Assembly: GCA_021399435.1 (NCBI GenBank)
Contig: JAJTUP010000117.1
Location: forward strand, 1 to 64,000
Source: Diaporthe sp. PMI_573
Taxonomy: Eukaryota > Ascomycota > Sordariomycetes > Diaporthales > Diaporthaceae
Direction: 5' to 3'
Length of the DNA stretch: 64,000 nucleotides
Made by a program: the position numbers and the translations under genes. This document shows positions 45,701 through 55,510 of this stretch, piece after piece (within the stretch, counting starts at the first letter, position 1; the number at the start of each line of letters is the position of its first letter). The notes below the pieces were generated by a model that saw only the letters and a program-made list of their open reading frames with translations, was not told the DNA's origin and made no database searches.

Positions 45701-47753
45701 TCACATATGACCATTGTTTGGTACTCGAGAACTCACTTGGGAAATCCAAGAAGTGCGCAATCACCTCCACCTGCGATAATGGCCTCTCGGTGAATATTCG
45801 GTTTGCGATTCTCATTAGATACTGGCGGTTTATATTTGCCTTGGCTTCGTAGTTTGCAGTTGTTGCACTAAGCCCGACGGCGCTGGTTGTGCTGATACTC
45901 GGGAAGAGCTCTGCTGCTATGGCCACCCTCTTCCAGATCGGATATTCGATTTTTGTGGCGTAGTTTGTCAAGTAGTAGATCAGCGCCATTGTCTTGCTTT
46001 GGGTTCCGATGAAGGAGATGTCGTGATTGTGCCGCAACCCAACCGCCATTGACTTGCTCCATCGGTTGATCATGGGATGTGAGCGTTGGAGCCGAAGTAT
46101 ACCATCCGCGCCAAATTCGCTTTTCCTAAAGAGCTTCCAAGGCGCATGGAATTGACACGTGGGCTTCTTTGCTCCCTCCTTGTTGTGGGAGTATTTGACA
46201 CAAGTTGCGGTATGGACATGCATCTGGACCCTGCCCGCGCAAAAGTGGGCTTCATCGTCAAACTGTTCAGAGAAGCGCCCCGTATCGATCATCAAGTGGG
46301 ATATGTTGTCGTAAACTACCCTAGTCTCGCTCTCCTCACTAAAGGCAGCGGTTTCGTCCAGGTCCTAGATAATAGTTTAGCTTCCGACCTGCGTTGGCTT
46401 TTGGTGACGTGGATATATGGATGCACATGCCTCGGTAAAGACAGAATCGAGATATTTCAGGATTCCTTCCCGTTCCATCGCCGCACTCTCATCATCCTCC
46501 CCGTTTCCATGAGCACCGATGAAGTTTCCGAGCTCCAAGTTCCCCTCGAGCCATAGCAAACCATGGACATGAAGAGCACCGCGTTCGTTGGTTTCGACGG
46601 CGGCGAAATGCTGTCCAATCTGACCAAACACAGATTCCTCCCCAACCTTGACGTAATGCTCAAAGAACATCTCTACTTCGCGGTGGAAGAAGATGGCAGA
46701 GCTTATGGGGTCGGTTATCGCCAGCTTCACTCTCTCATACCTATCCTGAAGGGCCCGAAGCAGGGTTGCTTCCGCGCCAGCCTTGTCCTCCTTTCGGTAT
46801 GCCGCCAGACGTAGTTTTACCGGGTTCGTAATGTCATTAGGGTTCAGCGTAAACCAAATCGCCGGTATACCGTATCTGATGATGAGCGCTTTAATCTTTC
46901 TGCGCATGGCTAGCCGCGACTCCTGCGACATGGCCTGTTTGTGGCCAAAGTATGAGATGTATCGCAGGAGCGTTTTGATGTCTTCATCTCGGGTGCTCCT
47001 GCCAGCCTCTAACTCCTTTTGCACTTCCGCCAGTCTCTCTAGTGTTAACAACTGAATGATCCTCTCAACCTCAGGAAAATCGTTCCGTCGCACGCTCACC
47101 ATACTTACTCCTCTATTCCTAGACCGAACCTCTATGTTAAAGACTAGGAATGAAAATGCCGGATGATTGGCAAAGCGACCACCATGTCTTTGCAGCACTT
47201 TCTTCATCCATGCGTGAAGTCCGAGGTTACGTGTTGGGGGAATCGCATCCTCTCCACCCTCTCTCTCCACCCTCTCTCTCCACCCTCTCTCTCCACCCTC
47301 TCCAATACTGTCTCTATCACGGACATGACCTGTGAGCTGGACACTGTTCTTCCACAGCTCCGATTCCATCTCTTCCTTACACCGTGGCCCACCGAAACCG
47401 AACGGGAATAGTGTTGGAAATGCTTTTGCAAGATGCCAGAGATCATTGCTATCTGCAAACTCATTGCCTCTTGAAATGTGAATGTATGGCTCAAGGTGCG
47501 AATCCTGCGCGCTCCCAGTCGGCTGGTTGGGCGGCTGTGTTTGCGCATTTGTGTGTCCACCTCGGATTGTATCAACAGCAAATTGCAGTTTATCGGCATC
47601 GGTTGCTCGCGGTGCTGTATCCAGTGGAAACATACCAGATGCAAGGATCTCATCAAGAAAGCTTCCCATGCCCTCATACTCGAGCTCCTCCCTATCATTC
47701 ATCATATTATCACCTCCGAATATCACTAGATTAGCAAACCAATAGAGCAGCAT
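42769..47753 (-). CDS. Helitron Rep-helicase (RepHel): HUH Rep plus PIF1-type helicase
   Basis: Spliced as 46,431-47,753, 45,259-46,364 and 42,769-45,199, it gives an open frame of 1,620 codons. Intron 2 (45,200-45,258) is GT-AG with an ACTAAT branch site. Intron 1 (46,365-46,430) fits best as GC-AG and joins VFTE to DLDET. The Rep domain has TLFPFGFGGPR, LNPNDITNP, FFHREVEMFFEHYV, the HUH motif in ALHVHGLLW, and the nicking-Tyr region IYYLTNYATKIE. The helicase has Walker A GGEGGTGKS, Walker B LLIIDEVSMLG, and motif VI VQLSRCTS. It would nick, unwind and roll-circle the element's DNA in the nucleus. The start at 47,753 lies in a tandem repeat; an internal ATG about 40 nt later or lost upstream sequence is possible, as family members usually have a longer N-terminus. 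A 13-bp minisatellite interrupts the Rep N-part. Confidence 0.9.
47251..47302 (-). repeat. 13-bp minisatellite, four copies, inside the Rep coding region
   Basis: TCTCCACCCTCTC repeats exactly four times (starts at 47,251, 47,264, 47,277 and 47,290). It encodes a Gly/Glu/Arg-rich insert just after SIGEGG. The unit length is not a multiple of three, so gain or loss of one unit shifts the downstream frame. Confidence 0.9.
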
Positions 47754-48150
47754 ACTCCTCCACCCTCTTGTTCTTTAATGGGTAACAATACCGGACTTGA
47801 TTATTCATCGAATCGTCTACTCGGAGCATCATCGCACCGGTATACCAATAGAGCATCATACTCATCCACCCTCTTATCTTCATGATACTCAACGTCGGTC
47901 TTGATTATTCATCCCACCATCTACTCGGGGCATCGTCACACCGATATACTAGTAGAGCATCATACTCCTCTACCCTCTTATTCTTATAACATTAATAATA
48001 TCGGGCTTGATTATTCATCCCATTACCTAGTCGGAATGCCATTACACCGGTAGACCAATACGGCATCATACTCCTCCACCCTCTTATTCATATGGCCGCT
48101 GCAGTATTGATATACCAATAGATCAAAATATCCCTTCACCCTCTTTGGTT
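47751..48150. repeat. tandem repeat of about 105-bp units upstream of RepHel
   Basis: Units start CATACTCCTCCACCCTCTT at 47,751, 47,857, 47,961 and 48,067 (periods 106, 104, 106), and a fifth, degenerate unit starts near 48,126. Each unit contains GATTATTCATC and ends with ACCAATAGAGCAT-type sequence. The first unit overlaps the start of the Rep reading frame. It shares the CTCCACCCTCT core with the minisatellite at 47,251. Confidence 0.88.
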
Positions 48151-48281
48151 GTAATGGTAACATCGATGGGCACTTATGTGATTGATATAATACACACCAC
48201 GTTATTTCATCTACCTATCATATACTGCCCAGCTCTCATACTTGTTTTTTTCTTTCTTTTTTTCATGTATTAATATCTTAG

Positions 48282-48575
48282 TCAATTCTTTGTAATCGTG
48301 GAAGAAGCACTTCTATTCAACAGCTACGTTGATTGATCAATTCCGCTGTGCAAGTATCCACTTGGCAGGGATCAAGGTTCTTACCTCAAGATGCTTTACT
48401 GCGATCGGCGACATGTGCTGACGTTTTGGCCAATCCTTTGTACTCATGGAAAAAGCAGATCTGTTCACCATCTATCTTAATTGATCAATTCAATTGTGCA
48501 AGTATCCACATCGGCAGGGATAGTAGCTCTTGGCTGAAAATGTGGGATGGAGATCGGCGATCCCACATCCTCTCT
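48282..48575. repeat. two tandem copies of a 148-bp unit between divergent genes
   Basis: 48,282-48,429 and 48,430-48,575 share CAATTCTTTGTA-type starts, TTGATCAATTC, TGTGCAAGTATCCAC, GGCAGGGAT and GATCGGCGA in the same order. The sequence lies between the 105-bp repeats and the start of the plus-strand gene. Confidence 0.8.
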
Positions 48576-48805
48576 GCGCAACAAAATACAGTATCTTTAC
48601 CAAGCGTTATCAATCTTCGCATTGTATATGCTATACCGGTATCATTTAATCGATCATAAATATCAGATGTGTTTCTTCTTTGTTTTGTACATTTGCATGC
48701 CAATCTTGCAGGCTTGTCTTACTATTGCTCTGTCTCTCACATACAGAGTCGTAATCTTAACTGCTCTCCCATTTTTTATCGAAACATTTGCTAGTTCAAT
48801 ATATC

Positions 48806-50317
48806 ATGTCTTCATCAACTTCTACCTCAACTTCCACTCTTAGCGGCCATCCCCCTCCGCGCATGCCTCATGACTCTCCGAAAAACCTTGGTAGTGATAT
48901 GACCATGTTCTTTTTTGGTCAGCTGGATACCCCAACGCGGTTTCCTACATCAGATGAACAACATATAAAGAGCCTTAATGTTGAAGCTCTTGGCAGGGTT
49001 TTTCTTCCACCCCCTCCCTATATGACACTGCCTGAATATTCTGTGCTGCGCCCTGAAGGGTCCCGATCCCCTGATCCACTGCCGATCTACTTTAGTCTCA
49101 ACCTCTCCGTCTATAACCAGCAGATTGTTGAATCGGAGTGGCACAATCAGTGGTTCCATTTCACTGGCAAAGTACACCCCTACGCACTGGAGTGGGTGCT
49201 ACGGGAGCCTGATGTTTTCAGCGATGAAGATGGTGACGGCCAAGTGTACAAGGTTCCAGTTGTTCTCATACGCGACTTTGGATACCAAGCGTAAGCAGAC
49301 TTATCATTTCCCCTTAGCTCGAGTTCGACTATCGCGCTTGCCACTAATGTAACTATCAGCATTGACCCACGAACTCTTTGCAATGGTGAGGGCTTTCCAC
49401 TTATCCAACCGGTTGTTTCTTTGACGGGGCAGGTTCTCGGGACAGGTCAAACCCACTTGGTCAAGGACTCTGTCCCGCTGTTGGATGATGCGCAGCTGAG
49501 ATGCTGTGCATTTATCCAGTGCTGTACCTACATCACGCCGGGTCAGCCATCAAAGAGCCCTTTCAAAGGCTTCCACCCCTTTCAAGTTTTTATTCTCTTT
49601 CCTATTCGCGCTTTGCCATTCTCTCTCCTCTGCAAGAAGATGGCAGATAGGAAAGATACACAGTTTGTTCCAGGTGTTCCCTTCAACTGCGTCGGCAAGA
49701 TTGTTGGCCTGCTTGACCATAGTCTTATGGTAGCTGCCCCTACAGTTGATGAGAAGGACTATGTTTTCATTGTCGTTCCCGACTCTTGGACCTTTCCGGA
49801 CAAGAGCACGCCACCTGCACCTGCCGCTAACACATTCCCCCCCTCCAAAACCGAACCTGGCCCATCCCAAGCTGGCGGCTTCGCAGCAGCGAGGTCTATG
49901 TTCAAGTCTCCCTCCAAGAAATCTTCACAGGTGCAACAATCACGGTCACAATCATCACAATCGCCGCAGGGAGGTCCATCCCAACAACCCGTTACTCCAT
50001 CTCAGAACAAAAGGCCCGCAATCTCCTCATCTCCATTGTCTCAGTCAAGTTCGAACAACCCGGCCCCCAAGAGACTCAGGGGGTCTACTGTAACTACCGC
50101 AACATCTCCAATCATTGCAGGGTCGCCGGTCTCCCCTTTAACGTCCGTAGACTCTGATGAAAATGATAACCATGAAGAAGGTGAAGCGAAGGAAAACGAG
50201 GACTCTCGATCACCTAACATATCTGCCACACTCCGATCCTCCCTTCGTCCTAATATGAGGTCATCAACTACCGAACCAGGTGGCAGGAACAAGAGGCATC
50301 CGACAAAGACACTTTAA
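48806..50317 (+). CDS. Helitron-associated protein of unknown function, probably nuclear
   Basis: Exons 48,806-49,290 and 49,360-50,317 join over a 69-bp GT-AG intron with a CTAAT branch site. The product is 480 residues. The N-terminus is Ser/Thr-rich (MSSSTSTSTS). Residues of about 25-300 form a globular part with beta-rich stretches (IYFSLNLSVYN, VPVVLIRDFGYQA, FNCVGKIVGLLDHSLMVAA, YVFIVVPDSWTFPD) that could be an OB-fold-like module, but I do not recognise a family. The C-terminal third is low complexity, Ser/Gln/Pro-rich, with a basic nuclear-localisation-like PAPKRLRG and an acidic DENDNHEEGEAKENED tract. It diverges from RepHel across the tandem repeats and is intact, so it is likely part of the same Helitron. 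An ssDNA-binding helper role is speculation; a captured host gene is the alternative. Confidence 0.7.
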
Positions 50318-51067
50318 CTAGCAGAGTATAGTGATAGTGTGTGGTATTTTGGGGTTGTTGTATTGGGTTTGGAAAACTTATAGATTGATATGTGGGAGAA
50401 ATAAGCGTGCGGTTTCAACACCAGTGCGAGTGATAAAAGTCCAATGGTCTCAACACCAGCACATCTTGGCATGGCAGCTTCTGATTGATCTCTGCTAGTC
50501 TCAGTCCCCTGATCCTTGTCTCAATTATTGACCCTCGTTCCGCATTAAGCTCTTCAAATCGTGCCACTCAAAATGGTGCCTTCTCCTCAAAGCCTGGTGC
50601 ATACGTTTTATTGGCTACGCAAAATAAAGGTAACACACACACACGCCCTATTGGCCAAGTCTCACCATCCACCCACCCAGAGCCGACCACTTAAAGCAAT
50701 CCACAAGCTTTGTACCGAAAGGCTACTCAGCGCAAGGGAGCCGCCAACTTGCCCACTACGCCCAGCTTCCAACTTCCAACTTCCAACGTCCCCCGGCGGA
50801 CGTGCGCCTTCCCCTGTCACGGAAGTAGGAACGAGAAAATAGCTCGAGATCGCTGATTGGTTGATTGGTTGATTGGTTGATTGGTTGATTGGCCGTAAGC
50901 CTCCACCAGCAGAACCTTTCAGCGGGTCGCCTATCATGACACAGTCGATGTATTTGTCACGAATGATATATTGGAAGCCCACTGGTTGATCTATTGGTCA
51001 AGACGGTCACTGTAATTATTTATCTCCAGGTTAAGGTGCCAGTGACAAATGGAATTCTGTTTTCTGC
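50318..51067. other. intergenic with short tandem repeats; possible Helitron end
   Basis: No gene supported. It contains three copies of CTTCCAA (50,766-50,786) and five copies of TGATTGGT (50,854-50,892). A minus-strand Helitron's 5' end should lie somewhere here, but TC ends are not diagnostic and I cannot fix it. Confidence 0.5.
50854..50892. repeat. 8-bp tandem repeat TGATTGGT, five copies (inverted CCAAT boxes)
   Basis: Each unit contains ATTGG, the complement of CCAAT, so this is a run of five evenly spaced CCAAT boxes on the minus strand. The fifth unit lacks its last base. Confidence 0.85.
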
Positions 51068-51280
51068 ATGACTGCTACATTGTGTCGTACCCCAGGCAAG
51101 CTTGTGAGGCTTAATGATCCAAAAAAGAGCGCCGGACCTTGCAATCGAAACAACGACTGTGCCAACGATGGTGTTTGCCGCAACGGAGCCTGCATTGTCT
51201 ACGGGAACAGTGGAGGTGGCGGAAGAGGAGGTCCTGGCTTCTGCTCAGGTGATGATGATGACGATAGATTCGACAACTAG
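51068..51280 (+). CDS. small Cys-rich ORF, possibly the last exon of a secreted peptide gene
   Basis: 70 residues with six cysteines in the C-terminal 55: PCNRNNDCANDGVCRNGACI has the spacing of EGF-like or inhibitor-type mini-domains. It is followed by a Gly-rich stretch, a further Cys and an acidic DDDDD tail. The first ATG lacks a signal peptide, so if it is real, an upstream exon should supply one; I do not see it clearly. It could equally be a chance frame. Confidence 0.35.
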   Translation: MTATLCRTPGKLVRLNDPKKSAGPCNRNNDCANDGVCRNGACIVYGNSGGGGRGGPGFCSGDDDDDRFDN

Positions 51281-51497
51281 GTTCTTGGGAATGTTCAGTG
51301 TGGATGACGGTATCGAGAATGTAGGTAAATACGGGAGACTTTGAGCTTCAAGGCATGTTGTGTGCGTACAAAAGGGTGATCACCCCCCAAAACCATAGAT
51401 ACTTTGGGCACTTATATTTTCTCCAACATGTTGGGTGCTTCTTGGGCTAGTGGCGTAACCGTGGGGACCACATCAAATATCACAGTGAAATGCTATA

Positions 51498-51752
51498 CAG
51501 GGACGTGATGATGGTTGCGCACGGAGGGGTCCGAAGCTGATCCTGAAGGCGATGATCAAGTGGGGCATCAACCCGCCCATGTGGAGGTTCGCCGACACAC
51601 TCCTGCTGTACAAGACCATCATCTGCCCGAATGAGAAGGCCGCGCTGACCGAGCTTGTGAGCAGGTACGCGCGCTTAAGCGACGAGGAGACAGATACGGT
51701 CCTGGCAAGGAGCCGGTGGGCTGAGATAACGGCGTATGAGACAACTCGGTGA
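51498..51752 (+). pseudogene. unidentified protein fragment
   Basis: An open stretch translating to CARRGPKLILKAMIKWGINP, MWRFADTLLLYKTII, then ALTELVSRYARLSDEETDTV and ending at a TGA after ETTR. The composition and amphipathic pattern look like real coding sequence, but there is no start codon in good context and no family that I recognise. Downstream to 52,030 another frame is open (Arg/Lys-rich), which suggests a frameshifted remnant. Confidence 0.3.
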
Positions 51753-52457
51753 GATGTGGCCTTAATATTGTTGGTACCGGGAACGGAACGACAAGGAGTA
51801 GGGACAAGCTCATGCAGAGGGGCGCAGAAAGGCGTCGCAGGAAACGACGCGCCTGTATCAAAGCGATACATCAGAGCAAGGCAGACACATTGAAAGGCTC
51901 GACGGCCTGGTTACTTTGGAGAGCAGTGTACGTCACGTATGGAATGAGCCTGCGAAATAGGGTCATGGTGCCGGTTTGTTGGGCTATATCGTGGCTGTTT
52001 GGGAGAGACATCTCTCGCTTTTAGGAATTGGATGTACGGTACCTAGGGGCCTGCAACACCGCTTGCGTTTCACACGGATCGGGGAAGTGCTTGCGAGATT
52101 CCAATGAATAAGGCCTAGCGGAACCCGCAGTCGACCTGACGGCATCGAGTTGATGGTGTTGTCACCGGCAGGTCCCGTTTTCGTTGGCGGCTTCCGGGAT
52201 GCTGGGTGGTTCACAATGGCCTGCACAATCTCGCTGCACAGAGAGAGCAGCAAACTAGCGAGAGAAGGGCCCCGTTGGATGTCCTGTCAAGCCTTGGAGA
52301 TAGAATACCGTATTGATTGAGAAAATTCAATTTTGCGCTAGGCCAGTAGTGGCATGGCGGCCAGCCACTGACCAGGGCCTCCATCAGGGGCAAATCGCCC
52401 CGTTTTTCACCCCGCCGGATTTGCTGTGCACCAGGACAAGGGCATTTTGCCAGTATG

Positions 52458-52494
52458 AGGGAGGAGGAGGAGGAGGAGGAGGAGGAAGAGGAAG
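52458..52494. repeat. GGA/GAG microsatellite
   Basis: About twelve GGA-type triplets with a single interruption (GGAAGAGGAAG) near the end. It lies inside the TIR element. Confidence 0.9.
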
Positions 52495-52747
52495 TCCTCA
52501 TGAGGCCACCACTATGCACTCCTGAATTGCCTCGACTTCGTCATGGGCAATATACTCCTCTTGATCATCCAGACTAGTGACAGGTACCTCCTCGAAGAGC
52601 CTGACCTCGTCCACTACAGCCTCAGCCGTTTCCCAGCCAGAATAGTCGTACTGCGTGAAGTCGAATCCTTTGATCCGTAGGCTATGCCTCTCATCAAGTC
52701 ACGCGGCAGTGGGAATACCGGTAGCTTCAAAAGTCAGTTCTGGCCAG

Positions 52748-53223
52748 TGTAATGATCACACTAAACCTTTGTGGGGTTCAGTAGGTAACCTGTAGGGTTT
52801 ATGTTAGCAATACGGCGTAGAGGTGATACTTGACTGTGCGGTGTAAGACACGATGATTCTTCGAGTATGATCACTAGCTGTGAGGCTATCCAGTTGTTGG
52901 GCTGAATACTTAGATTGACGACTGAAGAGTCTGTTCTATGAAAGCTATCTACTGTGGTGATGACCATGTCCTTATATGTTCCGACTCTTCAGTTGACTCG
53001 ATGGAATCGATGGTGATTCCGTCGACTTGTTGTTGCTTCGATGGAATCGATGTCGAGTCCATCGATTCATCTCCCCTGGGTGGGTTCTGACCCTAACCCT
53101 GGCCTTGGCGTGCCTTGCTGACTTCGCCCTCAAGTGCCTGCGGGGTTGCGTCGTGGCATCTGATTCTGATTGCCGGGGTCATCGAAACGGGTCCCCTGGG
53201 TGCCATCGTGTTGGTTCATAACA
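52748..53223 (-). repeat. solo LTR, family S, copy 2
   Basis: 476 bp, inverted relative to the copy at 8,813-9,304. It is flanked by GCCAG on both sides (52,743-52,747 and 53,224-53,228). About 200 bp at each end match copy 1 closely. The middle (about 52,990-53,085) differs and holds a repeated CGATGGAATCGATG motif, where copy 1 has GGTCCA-type repeats. It is not RIP-decayed. Confidence 0.93.
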
Positions 53224-53661
53224 GCCAGGAGAATGCAATAGGGGCTCGGAAATACCTGGGAATTGGGTTGTGCGGCCTTGGCGAGGCGCTATACTGGTTT
53301 TGGCAGCGCGTTAGGCCTGTTATCGTTAGAAAGGCTGGGGAAGCCTGCTAGCGCAAAATTGAATTTTCTCAATTAATACGGTATCCCCAAAGCTTCGGTG
53401 TGGCCTTTACATAAAACCCTTGAAAGCCACTGAACAGCTGAAGTTTGCTGGAATTGCGTTCGATTTCGATATGCGGCGCCTACTTAAGCTGTAGCATCGA
53501 GTATAGCACTACAGAATTTCGGCACTGGTATACAGTACAGACCTCGTCCTCCGGGGTGGGCAGACAAACAGAGGGGAGAGCAATTTGAGAGACGGAATAC
53601 CCAACGACAGAGCTCCACCCTAGATCACCTCTGATCTCACAGTCACCGGTACACCCCAGTT

Positions 53662-54747
53662 TTAGCTCCCGACCGCAATGCCTCCATTCGGATGCATTGT
53701 CTGACCCGTCATGAAGCTTCCGTCCTGCGACGCTAAGAACACAAAGCTAGTTGCTGCCTCGACCGGCTGCCCAATGCGCCCCATCGTCGTCCATCCGGGC
53801 AGGCCTTTCTGTGCCTCGACGCCTAGCGACGCCGTGATGAGCGGCGTCCACACTGGACCTGGCGCTACGGCATTGACGCGAATACCCCGCGCGGCCTGCT
53901 GGTTGGCTAGCGCCCGTGTGAAGGCAATGATGGCACCCTTCGACGCCGCGTAATCGACGTGCGCCGGCGGCCCCGCATACGCGTCCACCGAGGCTGTGTT
54001 GATAATGCTGCCACCAGATGGCATGTGCGGCAGTGCGAACTTGCTCAAGAAAAAGGTGGCGTCGAGGTTGCTCTGCAGCGTGCGGCGGTACTGCTCCCTA
54101 CAACAGCGATACGTCAGTCTCTGCGGCGTCTCCCTGATGAACACGACGGTAGACTGTAGAGTCTCGACTTACTCCGTAATGTCTGCGATGTCGATCTGCT
54201 CCTGCTGATACCCGGCATTGTTGACCAATACGTCGAGATGGTCGCCGCCTAAGGCTGTGATCGCGCGCTCGACTACCTCGCGGCAGGCCGTAGGGCTGCG
54301 CAGATCCGAAGCGAGAAGCACCACGTGGCCGTTGTTTTTCTCCACCTGCGCCTTTGTATGCTGCGCGTCCTCCTCTTCCTCCGGTAGGTAGGTGATGGCG
54401 ACGGCAGCGCCTTCCATAGCAAAGAGAATAGCTATGGCCCGGCCGATGCCGGAGTCGCCGCCTGTGATGAGCGCCTTCTTGCCAGTAAGTTTGCCCGCGG
54501 CCTTATACAGCTGGTAGCCTTGTGTGTCTTCGGTAGGGAGGTGTGTCTTCGCTGGCTTGGGGTGTATATCACGTTCCAGTCCAGGCTGGGACTGAGTCTG
54601 GGGCGGGTGATGGTAGCCTGGTTTCAGTTAGCGTCAAAATTTGTGCTATGCTGCCCCTTGAGTCGTACCAGATGAGAACTTGGTTGGCTCCTCGGAAGTG
54701 TCATGCTCCCCCTGGGCCTTGTCGACAAACTTCTTAACTGTGTCCAT
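53662..54747 (-). CDS. classical SDR oxidoreductase, stress protein 39 / ribitol dehydrogenase type
   Basis: Three exons (54,669-54,747; 54,173-54,617; 53,662-54,097) with introns of 51 and 75 bp and matching phases, 319 residues. About 45 N-terminal residues form the extension typical of this branch (HHPPQTQSQPGLE). Then come the cofactor motif TGGDSGIGRA, the NNAG motif (VNNAGYQQEQ), and catalytic Ser with YAASKGA (YxxxK). The post-catalytic PG motif is APGPVWTPL, and the C-terminus is FMTGQTMHPNGGIAVGS. The length and extension match bacterial YdaD/YghA-like and fungal glucose/ribitol-dehydrogenase-like proteins of the cytosol, usually linked to stress or polyol metabolism. The exact substrate is unknown. 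The gene is intact. Confidence 0.9.
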
Positions 54748-55510
54748 TTTTATATGCGCTCTAATAGTAGGTTGACTTGCGAAGAGATTTAGGATTGTAA
54801 AGCTCTTGATTATCAGCTGCAAGTTCTTGCCTTTTTATGACTTGTTCCGGATGATATGTTGTAAGAGCCGTCAACGTGCGGTGACGTTCAGCTATCCTCC
54901 GCGAGCAACACCTGTAGGTCCAGTTACGATATGGTTACGTCATGGGCTTCAGACGCATCGTGATGTCCTACGTTTTTCTTACCTTCGTTCCAACGAATGG
55001 AAGGAACAATACAATTCAATAATACGTCACAGTGTTCCTAGAGGCGGGGCGAAAGAGTCGTATGTGTACGCTATGTGGCGTTTCTAGTGCGACTGTGATA
55101 CAATTCATCGAAGGATTCTCAGCATGTGATTTTAATCTTCGTGATATGTCGAAATAACGTCGTGATTATGACATTTTGCTTGCTCTTGTATAAGGTTGTG
55201 CGAACCCTATCAGCAGATCCAGCTGTGCCTGTCAGGATGACCTCATCGAGACAGCCTGCACATCACTCTAGGGCCGAGGTTGCATCGCTGACTTCAATGT
55301 TTTTTTGAAACGCATGTATTGGGAAGCTCGACCCTGAAAGCCACGACAAATACCTCACAAACTCAAGGCCTACGCAGCCCCCTTAGAACAGCATACCAGA
55401 ATCTGTCATCCTGAGCTTCTGCTTCGACCGCACAGCAACACCCGCCGATTTCTTGTGAATTCTGTCCCTGTTACCACTTTGACCTTTGAAATTCTCACAG
55501 ACTGTCCGAA
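54748..55510. other. divergent intergenic region, SDR to phosphoketolase
   Basis: 763 bp between two divergent start codons (SDR leftward, phosphoketolase rightward). It contains promoter sequence for both. I see no gene, repeat or clear operator. Confidence 0.6.

Larger units (their letters stand above)
52308..53381. mobile_element. TIR element (MITE-like), split by a solo LTR
   Basis: Terminal inverted repeats of 34 bp (52,308-52,341 and 53,348-53,381) begin CCGTATTGATTGAGAAAATT, differ at one position, and are flanked by TA on both sides. Removing the solo LTR at 52,748-53,223 and one copy of its GCCAG duplication leaves about 590 bp. Inside, on the minus strand, a frame ending at 52,498 reads LRIKGFDFTQYDYSGWETAE, then VRLFEEVPVTSLDD and QECIVVAS. 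It looks like the C-terminus of a protein, with one internal TGA where Trp is likely. This fits an internally deleted copy of a larger DNA transposon. A GGA microsatellite lies at 52,458-52,494. Confidence 0.85.

Noticed and set aside
47751..48150. 105-bp repeats as a CRISPR-like array
   Set aside because: Units are contiguous diverged tandem copies with no unique spacers, in a eukaryotic Helitron context.
51749..52024. 91-codon Arg/Lys-rich ORF as a gene
   Set aside because: No start context or family; it follows directly on a neighbouring broken frame and is more likely remnant sequence.
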